In this document: positions 35,201-42,310 of the stretch, in pieces
How positions within the stretch are numbered: position 1 is the first letter of the stretch
Layout of the letters: each line of letters begins with the position of its first letter
NCBI GenBank assembly: GCA_017621795.1
Contig: JAGASJ010000087.1
Coordinates: 1 to 64,000 of the forward strand
DNA: 64,000 bases
Origin: Oscillospiraceae bacterium
GTDB lineage: Bacteria > Bacillota > Clostridia > Oscillospirales > Oscillospiraceae
Reading direction: 5' to 3'
Made by a program: the position numbers and the translations under genes
The notes under the pieces: generated by a model
The model's database searches: none
What the model was told of the DNA's origin: nothing
Seen by the model: the letters and a program-made list of their open reading frames with translations, nothing else

Positions 35201-35296
35201 GTTGCCACCAACAAGACTTTGTGGGTGGAGAAGAACAATGACCTGAAGCCCAAGGGCACTTATACCTTCGGCGCAGACGGCAAAATGGTTCAGTAA
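29270..35296 (+). CDS. Giant secreted protein: phosphodiester glycosidase (NAGPA) domain plus wall-binding-type repeats
   Basis: 2008 residues. Signal peptide (about 1-28); three Cys/Gly-His repeats (30-150) like those in the preceding protein; a helical region (155-480); a NAGPA/phosphodiester glycosidase domain (about 490-715) with RTSIGITKTGKIVMMVLDG, then VNLDGGGSSTFV; Ig-like Big_2-type domains (about 735-900); and, from about 1145 to the end, aromatic Tyr-rich repeats (YYYENG, GLVLLDGAYYYV, GTYRFDAEGKM) of the choline/glucan-binding CW type. The last three are nearly identical 137-residue units. NAGPA domains remove GlcNAc from phosphodiester-linked glycans. Inside this locus it may trim or release a phospho-linked polymer outside the cell. 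Start: two adjacent ATGs (29270/29273) after AAGGGGGAA. No further anchor is present. Confidence 0.87.
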   Translation: MMRYLKRSFALLLALILVGSVLPVQAFATETCAHDYESVVTDPTCTEKGYTTHTCTLCGDSYVDTYVNELRHNPEQEEGLKAGCLTDGFTSYSVCTRCGITLIEPEVLPAIGHNIEYVDAQAPTATKPGWEAYEKCTRCSYTTYVEIPALGAGTISDYYTFLMNLALLEELAYTYVAESAPDADPLALVIKYIRTGVDRYNSGSWGIMAGYEDASFREFVYMMEDMLNMDPDFVAGFGAPAQLSALKNIENMYLPNGDYVDLGHMFGTMDITYTNKNSQNHADVAGWAGDLVDLLSCADYHGLTGTLDELVKTISENYLCGNCDHADSFGATDMLGDMDGLYVMDHLLSTEYYSGAMMTLLMEYFTEELTMEDRAEYFLKNRLDGASTRNEVRNAVYNAYSYNKMISTLEDTREFNTQDMETLRKAVCYSFADYMCKLAGDYVEAGENPYYTVFQSESSVLAPGVTQEIKYAQSADGKQMVFFIATADITRDDVNLYANYHNNQPVIGAWKMARVLDQAQAAQNRWGDPESPDYIENYQVVVSTNAGGYDMSDGEPSGILIMRGVEYHPIDKNGFVGILDDGTAVIGTRDEWDTYKDRVQEAVAGFGTMLVKDGKVNITATSDYYKSRASRTSIGITKTGKIVMMVLDGRQEPYSCGGSMVEIAQIMMEAGCVTAVNLDGGGSSTFVARPEGETELKVINRPSDGDPRSVSTSLFVVSTAPSSTKFDHAVVDSEVAHLTVGSSVQMNAAGVSATGNAVELPEGTTWAVSDENVATITQDGILTALRNGAVEVQVYLDGGLVGSKTMNVVIPDRVYFTKTNMNAVYGQTVALPVRALYENKTVAINGGDVSFTLSDPTAAMVGEGFGFTGKVGSKIKQVEVTVSLTSNPASSSTMTVYLFNQGEATFDFNQATGGDRQLAWDRNVSNATTIDGVTYMIENADEKMVASYIFAIDMTQIPIPARLKDLTYMLPGSDLADASAWTFLLSLAQRISDLTTVRPTVKFSDNVDVDYSQIKVVNDYFTLESVEFDEQTNTLTANLRWKRQSQPINQANANPMCILSGVKVTPKEDAQWDSKDRLNVVLDGEVSYTIYMRASSLYSFSQKPENQETFGLTAYDNTANYPDDRGGKFSDTYKEFDDSFTLCREVKNGWNVEDGGFSYFVDGEKVTGPVLINDKYHLFDETGFTPTKEPYTGLFQMDGGTYYARLGELSKGWHQIGEQWYLFDWVTGEGINGAYESEFAGVTYEFDNGKLLHGVWVRTEQGLQYYYGPHYYKQGWKDIEGERYFFKEYYAMTGVSPVRPAHSVYDTWYEFDNDGKLIGEAKDGLYWYNGNLYYVVDTLSQHTGLYLIDGNYYYFLSNYTAVHSQSRWVSNTVVPNGTYRFDADGKMLMDTAIVEENGELYYYYQGRRVANAGLVQIDGDFYCIGEGAIAVRNQTLWVERSNGLKPKGVYTFGADGKLEVLNGIHDGIYYVDGAKTNAGVVLEDGNYYYAQWGGQIATNCSLWLSNTNGYFPVGTYRIDAEGKILLDTAIVEENGTLYYYENGCRVNFPGLVLLDGAYYYVQGAAVVTTDKTLWVEKNNGLKPKGTYTFGVDGKMVIYNGIVGDYYYENGTKVNAGLVEFEGNYYYTVSGGKLVKNTTYWVSVTHGKLPTGTYRFDAEGKMLLDTAIVNENGTLYYYENGRRVNFPGLVLLDGAYYYVESGAIVAADKTLWVEKNNNLKPKGTYTFGADGKMVIYNGIVGDYYYENGTKVNAGLVEFEGNYYYTVSGGKLVKDTTYWVSVTHGKLPTGTYRFDAEGKMLLDTAIVDENGTLYYYENGRRVNFPGLILLDGAYYYVESGAIVATNKTLWVEKNNDLKPKGTYTFGADGKMVIYNGIVGDYYYVNGDKVAAGLVEFEGNYYYTISGGKVIKDTPYWVSATGGYVPQGTYRFDAEGKMLLDTAIVDENGTLYYYENGRRINFPGLILLDGAYYYVESGAIVATNKTLWVEKNNDLKPKGTYTFGADGKMVQ
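33980..35296 (+). repeat. Near-identical 411-bp tandem repeats in the giant gene
   Basis: Units start at 33980, 34391, 34802 and (partial, 84 bases) 35213, exactly 411 bases (137 codons) apart, each opening with AAGAC(C/T)TTGTGGGT. They differ by few bases. Older, diverged units occupy 33350-33980. The exact period keeps the frame, so copy number can change by recombination without breaking the protein; short-read assemblies could collapse this stretch. Confidence 0.88.
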
Positions 35297-35306
35297 TATC
35301 AATATT

Positions 35307-35330
35307 CCCCCATCCCGAAAGGGATGGGGG
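35307..35330 (+). terminator. Hairpin after the giant gene
   Basis: CCCCCATCCC-GAAA-GGGATGGGGG, a perfect 10-bp GC stem with a stable tetraloop, 11 bases after the stop codon. The following tract is GTATAT rather than T-rich, so it may slow or partly stop transcription, or protect mRNA ends, within the locus. Confidence 0.55.
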
Positions 35331-35332
35331 GT

Positions 35333-35368
35333 ATATCAAAGCTTCCTTTTGCAAGGAGGCTTTGATAT
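35333..35368 (+). promoter_or_regulatory. Hairpin sequestering a ribosome-binding site
   Basis: ATATCAAAGC pairs with GCTTTGATAT and the inner TCCTT with AAGGA around loop TTGC. The stem contains AAGGAGG (35353-35359) and reaches into a possible ATG at 35367. A second start (ATG 35391, own AAGGAG) lies outside it. The structure could gate translation of the downstream glycosyltransferase. Confidence 0.55.
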
Positions 35369-35390
35369 GCCACGAAAGGAGCAGAGCAAA

Positions 35391-36557
35391 ATGAAAAAAG
35401 TGCTTTTTGTCATACACTCAATGGGCTTTGGCGGCGCAGAAAAAAGTCTTGTAAATCTTCTGCACGAATTGCCCACCGATCAGTATGAGATCGATGTTCT
35501 GCTCTTTCAGGAAAAAGGCGGATTACTGCCCCAGCTTCCAAAAACAGTGCATGTATTGCAGACCCCTGCTGTATTGCGGAGGCTGTATGGGCCGTTAAAG
35601 CAGGCGGGAAAATATTTTTTCCCCAAGCTGATCGGAACAGCTCTTTCCCGGGCGAAAAGCAAAACCCCCAAGGCGGCGATCGGTGCGCGGTGGAAGAAGT
35701 ATTACAGCAAGCGTATCGGAATGCTGGAAAAAACCTATGATGTGGCGGTTGCGTATGTGGCCGGTGAGATGCTTTACTATGTTGCCGAAAAGGTGAGTGC
35801 AAAGCGCAAATTGGCGTGGATACATAATGACTACCGCACCGCGGGATACGCCAAAGAATATGACGCGCCTTACCTTGCGCAGATGGACGGCATCGTTTCG
35901 GTGTCTGAAAAATGTGTGCAGGTGCTGCAGGAGGAATTTCCGCGCCTTGCAGAGAAGATTCACTACATTGAAAACATCACCTCCCGGGAGCTGGTGCATC
36001 GGCAGGCACAAAAAGAAAAGCCGCTGGATTTTGACGGCACAAAGATCCTGTCTATCGGCCGTTTGCATCCCCAAAAGGGCTTTGATCTGGCACTGCAGGC
36101 GGCAAGCCTTTTGAAGCAGCAGAATTTCCCCTTTCAGTGGTATATCTTGGGGATGGGTACAGAGCTTTCGGCACTGGAGCAGCTGCGCAGGCAGTTAAAG
36201 GTAGACGATTGCGTCCACTTTTTGGGTACAAGCTCCAATCCCTATCCCTATATGGCCTGCTGTGATATGCTGGCGCAGACCTCCCGCTATGAGGGGAAAT
36301 CCGTGGTGCTGGACGAGGCAAAAATCCTTGCAAAGCCCATTGTGGTTACCGATTATCCCACTGCGAAGGACCAGATCGAAAATGGGTTGGAGGGGCTGAT
36401 CGTGCCTCTGACGCCCCAGGGCATTGCCCAGGGTATCAGGCAAATGGCAGAAGATACCGCCCTGCGTGACAGGATCGTGGGTTACCTGTCGGAAAATTCC
36501 TACGGCAATCGGGATGAAGTGGAAAAATATATAAAATTGTTGGATGGCATAAAATGA
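35391..36557 (+). CDS. GT4 glycosyltransferase
   Basis: 388 residues, GT-B. The start is MKKVLFVIHSMGFGGAEKSL with the glycine loop of GT4 enzymes. The C-terminal half has LSIGRLHPQKGFDLAL, ILGMG and SRYEGKSVVLDEAKILAKPIV with the two donor-site Glu residues. ATG 35391 is preferred for the family N-terminus, with AAGGAG 10 bases upstream; ATG 35367 (eight residues longer) has its ribosome site buried in a hairpin. It overlaps the next gene as ATGA. The next gene's product is clearly paralogous. Confidence 0.9.
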   Translation: MKKVLFVIHSMGFGGAEKSLVNLLHELPTDQYEIDVLLFQEKGGLLPQLPKTVHVLQTPAVLRRLYGPLKQAGKYFFPKLIGTALSRAKSKTPKAAIGARWKKYYSKRIGMLEKTYDVAVAYVAGEMLYYVAEKVSAKRKLAWIHNDYRTAGYAKEYDAPYLAQMDGIVSVSEKCVQVLQEEFPRLAEKIHYIENITSRELVHRQAQKEKPLDFDGTKILSIGRLHPQKGFDLALQAASLLKQQNFPFQWYILGMGTELSALEQLRRQLKVDDCVHFLGTSSNPYPYMACCDMLAQTSRYEGKSVVLDEAKILAKPIVVTDYPTAKDQIENGLEGLIVPLTPQGIAQGIRQMAEDTALRDRIVGYLSENSYGNRDEVEKYIKLLDGIK

Positions 36558-37744
36558 AAAAGGTTTTGATTGTAATTCACGATATGGGAATCGGCGGGGC
36601 ACAAAAAAGCCTGCTCAGCTTTTTGCAGAGCTTCAGCCAAATGCCCCGATCCGGGGAGTATGCCCTCTATCTGACTGCCATCAAGCTCTGCGGTACGTTT
36701 TATAAGGAGATCCCCCAAAATGTAACACTGCGCAAGCCCTCCGGGGGACTGCGCTTTATGGGTACCCCCCTGAGCCTGCAGCTTTTAAAGCATTTCTCCC
36801 TGAGAGGCTTCATCGGAAAAATGAAGTGGATCTTTGGGAAAGGAAAAGCCCCAAAGGAACTGAATTTGCAGCAAAAGCTGTGGCACTGCTGGAAAAAGTA
36901 TGTGCCTGAGGAGCAGGAAGAATTTGATGTGGCCGTTGCTTATATGGACGGCGCGCCGTCCTATTACGTGATGGACAAGGTGCGTGCCCGCAAAAAGGTT
37001 TTGTGGGTGCATAACGAGTATCAGAAATTGGGCTATGACCCCCAATTCGACACCCCCTATTTTCAGGCCTGCGACAAGCTCATCACCATTTCCCAAAGCT
37101 GCAAAGCCTGCCTTGTACAGGCGTTTCCCGATTTGGAGGACCGCATTGTCCTTTTGGAAAACATCTCCGGCAAGCAAATGATCGAAGCCGCCGCCAACGG
37201 GGAGCGCAAAACCTTGTTTGACGGCGTTTCCGGTTTGCGTCTTCTGTCTGTGGGGCGGCTGAACAGCCAAAAGGGCTTTGATATTGCGCTGAATACGGCG
37301 GCGCTTCTGAAAGAAAAGGGAATCGGGTTTACCTGGGTAATTTTGGGAGAAGGACCCTTGCGGCAGGAGCTGGAACAGCAGCGAAGGGCTTTAGGTCTGG
37401 AGAACGAGGTGCTATTTCCCGGCGCAACCGACAATCCCTATGTCTATATGAAAAAGTGCGATATTCTGGTGCAGTCCTCCCGCTTTGAAGGAAAATCGGT
37501 GGTGCTGGACGAGGCGAAGCTGCTGGCAAAGCCCATTGTGTCCACAAACTATAACACGGTAGGGGACAGCCTGACCCACGGTGAAACCGGTTACATTACC
37601 GGGATGGATGCAGAATCCCTGTGTGAGGGCATCTGCACCCTGGCATCCGACAGCGCATTGTGCCGCCGCCTTGAAAGCAATCTTCGGCAGATGGAGGACT
37701 GTTCTTCCCAATTAACACAGCGGTATATAGAAATTATGTTATAA
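36554..37744 (+). CDS. GT4 glycosyltransferase (paralogue of the preceding gene)
   Basis: 396 residues with the same architecture as its upstream neighbour: IHDMGIGGAQKSL at the start, DVAVAYMDG in the middle, LSVGRLNSQKGFDIAL at about 230 and SRFEGKSVVLDEAKLLAKPIV at about 310. The pair probably arose by tandem duplication and now adds successive, similar sugars. Start overlaps the previous stop as ATGA. Confidence 0.9.
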   Translation: MKKVLIVIHDMGIGGAQKSLLSFLQSFSQMPRSGEYALYLTAIKLCGTFYKEIPQNVTLRKPSGGLRFMGTPLSLQLLKHFSLRGFIGKMKWIFGKGKAPKELNLQQKLWHCWKKYVPEEQEEFDVAVAYMDGAPSYYVMDKVRARKKVLWVHNEYQKLGYDPQFDTPYFQACDKLITISQSCKACLVQAFPDLEDRIVLLENISGKQMIEAAANGERKTLFDGVSGLRLLSVGRLNSQKGFDIALNTAALLKEKGIGFTWVILGEGPLRQELEQQRRALGLENEVLFPGATDNPYVYMKKCDILVQSSRFEGKSVVLDEAKLLAKPIVSTNYNTVGDSLTHGETGYITGMDAESLCEGICTLASDSALCRRLESNLRQMEDCSSQLTQRYIEIML

Positions 37745-37761
37745 TAATAAGGTATAAAAAG

Positions 37762-38784
37762 ATGACGTATTTTAGTGTGATCATTCCCGTATACAACATT
37801 GAGCAGTATGTCCGCCGCTGTGTGGATTCTGTTTTGCAGCAGGACTTTGCGGATTATGAGGTGATTTTGGTAGACGATGGCTCTACCGATCAAAGCGGAG
37901 TGCTGTGCGATCAGCTTGCCCAAAATAATCCCCGGGTTCGGGTGATCCACAAGGAAAACGGCGGCCTGTCCAGTGCCCGCAACGCAGGTGTCAGACAGGC
38001 AAAGGGTAGATATATTTGGTTTGTAGACGGGGACGACTGGATCGAGCAGGGGGCACTGCGCACCCTGTATACCTGTACGCAGGAGACGGATGCAGATCTG
38101 ATCAAATTTGGCTACATTCGGGTGGAGGATTCTGCCCAATGGGTGTGCAGTACTTCTGTTGCACCGCAGGTCTATACAGACCTGACGGCGTTGCAGCAGG
38201 AGGCGTTTACTTACGGCGGACGGTATCTGCTTTCTGCCTGGAGCCACGTCTATAAGCGGGACTTTTTGCAGAAAAATGATTTAAGCTTTGTTTCCGAGCG
38301 GGAGATCGGCAGTGAGGACTACCTGTTTAATCTGCAGGCACTGCTGTGCGCCGAAAAGATCGCGGTGATCGGGGATGCCCTGTATTATTACGAGCAGAGA
38401 ATGGGCAGCCTGACCCAGCGGTACAAAAAGGAGCTTCCCCGACGCTATACACAGCTGTATAGCCATTTGCGCCGATATGCAAAACGGCAGGGCAAGGATG
38501 GCTATATGGGCAAGATCTGCGCCTTTTATATCTGGCACCTGATCCGGGGCACCTGCATTCCAAATGCCTATATGCAAACCGCAGACCATACCCTGAAAGA
38601 GGGTCGGCGGGAAGTGCGGCAGATGCTGAAAAATCAGTCGGTACGCAGAGCACTGGGGCAAATGGACAGAGCTGTATACAGCAAAAAAGAGCGGCTTTTT
38701 ATCCGCTTTATGCAATATAAGCTTGAGCCGGCGATCTACTGGCTCTATGTAAAGAAACCTGCTAAAAGAGGGAAAAACAAGTGA
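37762..38784 (+). CDS. GT2 glycosyltransferase
   Basis: 340 residues, GT-A fold. FSVIIPVYNIEQYVRRCVDS opens it, then VDDGSTDQSG (nucleotide-binding Asp), GGLSSARNAG and FVDGDDWIE (the DxD metal site). The C-terminal third (about 210-340) is helical and basic. It is a typical inverting family 2 enzyme of polysaccharide clusters that uses a UDP- or GDP-sugar. The gap to the previous gene is 17 bases; it overlaps the next start (GTGA). Confidence 0.92.
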   Translation: MTYFSVIIPVYNIEQYVRRCVDSVLQQDFADYEVILVDDGSTDQSGVLCDQLAQNNPRVRVIHKENGGLSSARNAGVRQAKGRYIWFVDGDDWIEQGALRTLYTCTQETDADLIKFGYIRVEDSAQWVCSTSVAPQVYTDLTALQQEAFTYGGRYLLSAWSHVYKRDFLQKNDLSFVSEREIGSEDYLFNLQALLCAEKIAVIGDALYYYEQRMGSLTQRYKKELPRRYTQLYSHLRRYAKRQGKDGYMGKICAFYIWHLIRGTCIPNAYMQTADHTLKEGRREVRQMLKNQSVRRALGQMDRAVYSKKERLFIRFMQYKLEPAIYWLYVKKPAKRGKNK

Positions 38785-40037
38785 GAATTCGATTGCGTTT
38801 TCGGCGTCGGCTGGCGCTGGAGGATATAAGATTTTATATATGCGCCCTCTGCGTGCTCACTTATGCGCTTTTAGAGCACATGAGCATTGGTATCCCCTGG
38901 TTTTCAGGGATGAAGATGCCGTTTCTGTACCTGGGCGCACTGTGCGCGTTGCCCGAGATCAATTTGGTGCTGAAAAGATTCAGGATCAGAAAGTATTTTT
39001 ACGTGACCTGTGTGACCGTTGCGCTGTGCGGATTTTTGTTCTTGTCGGCCTATATGAACAGGGTGCCCAGGTTCGGTATTGTGCCTTATAAAAACACCTA
39101 CCGACTGATTTTGTATGTGATAGAGCTGCTGATCTTGACCTTTTGGGTGTCGGAGAAGGGGTGGTTTGATCGCATCTTGCACCTGGCGTTTGGCTATGTG
39201 CTCGTTATGGTCCTCACAGTGGACTTTATGATTTTTGCGGGCATCGACCTTTTGGGAATGATGCAAGATGGCGTGTATATTATCGGCACCAAGTTTACCG
39301 TGGTGTATATGCACATGAATCTTTTGAGCCTGTGGCTGGTAAAAATGCAGGATAAGCTGACCTTTACCGGCTGGCAGCGGGCACGGATGATCTTCATGGG
39401 TGTTGTGATGCTGGTGGTGACCTTCCGGGTCAACTGTATGTCCGGTGTGCTGGGGTGCGTTATGTTGCTGTTTCTGCTGTGGAGAACACAGCGCGGCAAG
39501 CATCTGACCAGAAGGCTGCTGTGCTCCCCCAGGGTGCTGCTGCTGTTTGTGGTGGGATCGGTGCTGTTTGTGTTTGCAGTGCAGATGCTGGTGGCCATTC
39601 CCGCTGTAAGCTACTTTATTGAGTCGGTTTTGGGACGGGACAACAACCTGACAGGCCGTCTGCAGATTTATGAGATGTTCTCTGCGGAGATGCAGGGCAA
39701 CTGGCTGTTTGGCTTTGGTATGGGCAATGCCAATTCGGCGGCTATGGCCCTTTTTGGCTACGCCAACGCCCAAAATGCGGTTTTGCAGTGGATTTTGCAG
39801 ACCGGTGTATTGGTCACTGTCCTTTTGGTCGCGGTGATGGTGCTGGTGTTTGCGCGCCTGTATAAATACCACAGCCTGCAAAAAATGATGCCTATGGTTG
39901 CGCTGATCTATGTATACATTACGCTGGGTACAGTGGAAACCACGTTCTCTATGAGCTTTATCCTGTGGGTGTTTATGCTGCTGATGTATGTCAACCAACC
40001 GCCCCATATACCGGCTCATAAGAATAACCAACGGTGA
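38781..40037 (+). CDS. Polysaccharide polymerase / O-antigen-ligase-like membrane protein (Wzy)
   Basis: 418 residues with about 10-11 membrane helices and a large outside loop containing LGRDNNLTGRLQIYEMF and WLFGFGMGN, then NAQNAVLQW. These are the loop features of Wzy/WaaL-type proteins (RLxxW-like and GxGxxNxHN-like, here Asn for His). It should polymerise lipid-linked repeat units outside the membrane. GTG start 38781 overlaps the previous stop. No other polymerase candidate exists in the locus. Confidence 0.82.
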   Translation: MRIRLRFRRRLALEDIRFYICALCVLTYALLEHMSIGIPWFSGMKMPFLYLGALCALPEINLVLKRFRIRKYFYVTCVTVALCGFLFLSAYMNRVPRFGIVPYKNTYRLILYVIELLILTFWVSEKGWFDRILHLAFGYVLVMVLTVDFMIFAGIDLLGMMQDGVYIIGTKFTVVYMHMNLLSLWLVKMQDKLTFTGWQRARMIFMGVVMLVVTFRVNCMSGVLGCVMLLFLLWRTQRGKHLTRRLLCSPRVLLLFVVGSVLFVFAVQMLVAIPAVSYFIESVLGRDNNLTGRLQIYEMFSAEMQGNWLFGFGMGNANSAAMALFGYANAQNAVLQWILQTGVLVTVLLVAVMVLVFARLYKYHSLQKMMPMVALIYVYITLGTVETTFSMSFILWVFMLLMYVNQPPHIPAHKNNQR

Positions 40038-40042
40038 AAAAT

Positions 40043-41158
40043 ATGAAAATTGCCATTTTATCTATGCAGAGAGTGGTCAATTACGGCTCTGTATTGCAGG
40101 CGTACTCTTTGCAAAAGCTGATTGAGGAATGCACCGGCGAAAAGCCTGTATTCATAGATATTGAGGAAGAGCGCACCGTGCCCTCTGACCGTTCCGATTT
40201 GAAGCGGAAGGATGGGGGAAAGCCTATGGCCTATCCCGGGGGACTTTTGCAGAAGGCAAAACGTTACTGTATGGCAAAGGGCTCTTCCCGCAAGAAAAAA
40301 AGGATCTGCGCCTTTATGGAAAAGCAGCTGGGGCTGAAAAAGGAGCACAACTGCGGCGGGTATGACTGGGTAGTGATCGGCAGTGACGAGGTGTTTAACC
40401 ACCGTCAGGGGGTAAACCTGCAGCTGCACGGCGACGTGCGGCAGGCCGATCGGGTGCTCAGCTATGCCGCCTCCTGCGGCGCGGCTACGGCAGAGGACGT
40501 CCCCCCGGCACATCGGGAGCAGGTCTGCCGGGCACTGAACCGCCTGCAGGACATCTCTGTCAGAGATGCGGGCACGGCGCAGTACGTACAGGCATTGTGC
40601 GGAAGGGAAACGGTGCGCCATTTGGATCCGGTATTGGTAGGTCCGCTGCATCAGCGGCACCACAAAAAGGTACATTTGCCCCCGTATCTGCTGGTGTATG
40701 CCTACGGGCATCGAATTTCCTCAGAGGAGGAGATCCGCGCCATTCAGGCGTTTGCCAAAAAGCAGGGGCTAAAGACTGTGGCAGTGGGCGGCTCCCAATT
40801 TTGGTGTGATTACTATATGGCCGCCACACCTATGCGCCTGCTGGATTATTTCCACCAGGCAGAATATGTGATTACAGATACCTTCCACGGCTGTGTTTTT
40901 TCTGTGCTCCACAAAAAGAAATTCGGTGTTCTGGTGCGGGAAAGCAACCGCAACAAGATCACAGGCCTTTTGAAGGACCTGCAATTGGAGCGCCAACAGA
41001 TCGAAGATCCCGCGCAGCTGGAGCAGGTAGTCACTGCGCAGATCGACTATGACGCGGTGGAACAATTATTGGAAAAGGAGCGCCGGCGGTCCAAGGCATA
41101 CCTGCGCGCCCGGTTAGGATATAACGATGAAGCATATCGAGAACATTCCCCAAAATGA
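40043..41158 (+). CDS. Polysaccharide pyruvyl transferase family protein
   Basis: 371 residues. It begins MKIAILSMQRVVNYGSVLQAYSL, the NxGs-xLQ signature of the PF04230 family. DWVVIGSDEVFN (about 112) and TDTFHGCVFSVLHKKKF (about 280) are the GSD and FHG motifs of the GT-B-like fold. CsaB-type members transfer pyruvate from PEP to form ketals on polymer sugars. ATG 40043 is preferred; GTG 40034 overlapping the polymerase stop is possible. Overlap of 32 bases with the next gene signals tight coupling to its usual ferredoxin-type partner. Confidence 0.9.
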   Translation: MKIAILSMQRVVNYGSVLQAYSLQKLIEECTGEKPVFIDIEEERTVPSDRSDLKRKDGGKPMAYPGGLLQKAKRYCMAKGSSRKKKRICAFMEKQLGLKKEHNCGGYDWVVIGSDEVFNHRQGVNLQLHGDVRQADRVLSYAASCGAATAEDVPPAHREQVCRALNRLQDISVRDAGTAQYVQALCGRETVRHLDPVLVGPLHQRHHKKVHLPPYLLVYAYGHRISSEEEIRAIQAFAKKQGLKTVAVGGSQFWCDYYMAATPMRLLDYFHQAEYVITDTFHGCVFSVLHKKKFGVLVRESNRNKITGLLKDLQLERQQIEDPAQLEQVVTAQIDYDAVEQLLEKERRRSKAYLRARLGYNDEAYREHSPK

Positions 41159-42290
41159 ATGTACCGGCTGCGGCGGATGTATTGCGGTCTGCCCCAAGGA
41201 CGCAGTCACTATGGGGACAGACGAATACGGTAATTACCGTCCCCAAATCGACCCACATAAATGTGTGGACTGCCAAAGATGCACACAGTTTTGCGCGCAG
41301 ATCCACGCCGCACCCAAAAAAGCACCCTTGCAGGTGTATGGCGCGGTGGGGAATACAGCGGATTTGGTGGGCAAAAGCTCCTCCGGCGGTGTGTTTGCCA
41401 CAGTTGCGGCGGCGCTGATCGAACAAAAGGGGCAGGTATACGGTGCGGCATCCCAATGCGTTGATGGCAAGCTGCAGGTGTATCATCAAGGCGCCTCCAA
41501 TATTCAGGAAATGCAGAAAATGCAGGGGTCCAAGTATGTGCAAAGCAGGGCGTGGGAGGTTTACCGCGCTGTCAGCCGCAGTCTGCAAAAGGGACAGACG
41601 GTGCTTTTTACCGGTACCCCCTGTCAGGTAGCCGCGGTGAAGGCCTATACCGGCGATCCGGATAATCTGATCACCATGGATCTGGTGTGCCACGGTGTGC
41701 CTGCGGCACAGATGCTGAACGAAGCCCTGGCCCTTTTTGCAAAGCGTCTGCGGGGCAAGGTAACGGATTTTGCATTCCGTGATAAAAGCAAAGAAAAGCA
41801 GTTTACAAGCCGCTTGACTTTGCGCAAGGGCAGAGGCACAAAAACCTATTTTGTCCGTGCCCGATACCTGAGCTTTTATAATGCCTTTTTACAGGGCGAC
41901 AATTATCGGGAGAGCTGCTATAGCTGCCGCTATGCAGGTATGGATCGGGCTTCCGACATCACCATTGGCGACTATTGGGGGATGCAGAAGCACCATAGCC
42001 ATCAAATGCAGGGAAGAGAAGATTGGTCTTGCGTACTGGTCAATACAGAAAAGGGAAGCGCGTTTTTGGCGCAGTACGGCAAAGACCTGACCCTTGTGGA
42101 GAGTAAGCCCCAATGGGTAGCAGAGCAAAACGGACAGCTGCGCGCACCCAGTGCAAAGGGCCCTCATAGAGCCCGCCTGCTGGCGCTTTACAAAAAAGGC
42201 GGCTATAAGGCTGTGGAAAAAGCGTTTGTAAAGGAAAACGGCGGTCCGCTAAGATACCGACGGAGACTGTATAAAAGCCTTCGACAATAA
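41127..42290 (+). CDS. Coenzyme F420 hydrogenase/dehydrogenase beta-subunit family protein with 2x[4Fe-4S] ferredoxin domain
   Basis: 387 residues. Two ferredoxin motifs occur at the N-terminus (CTGCGGCIAVCP at about 12, CVDCQRCTQFC at about 48). The FrhB-like domain follows, with GKSSSGGVFAT, GTPCQVAAVK and DLVCHGVP; CYSCRY near 260 adds further cysteines. The family is often found next to PF04230 pyruvyl transferases in polysaccharide clusters, where its redox role is unresolved; F420 itself is not expected in clostridia. The gene overlaps its partner by 32 bases, supporting a functional pair. Confidence 0.9.
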   Translation: MKHIENIPQNECTGCGGCIAVCPKDAVTMGTDEYGNYRPQIDPHKCVDCQRCTQFCAQIHAAPKKAPLQVYGAVGNTADLVGKSSSGGVFATVAAALIEQKGQVYGAASQCVDGKLQVYHQGASNIQEMQKMQGSKYVQSRAWEVYRAVSRSLQKGQTVLFTGTPCQVAAVKAYTGDPDNLITMDLVCHGVPAAQMLNEALALFAKRLRGKVTDFAFRDKSKEKQFTSRLTLRKGRGTKTYFVRARYLSFYNAFLQGDNYRESCYSCRYAGMDRASDITIGDYWGMQKHHSHQMQGREDWSCVLVNTEKGSAFLAQYGKDLTLVESKPQWVAEQNGQLRAPSAKGPHRARLLALYKKGGYKAVEKAFVKENGGPLRYRRRLYKSLRQ

Positions 42291-42310
42291 ATCCCCAAAA
42301 GGAATCCCTT

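Noticed and set aside
31301..35302. 1333-codon open frame on the minus strand
   Set aside because: It lies wholly antisense to the NAGPA/wall-repeat gene, has no ribosome site, and its repeats mirror those of the plus strand. Codon bias of the real gene leaves the antisense frame open.
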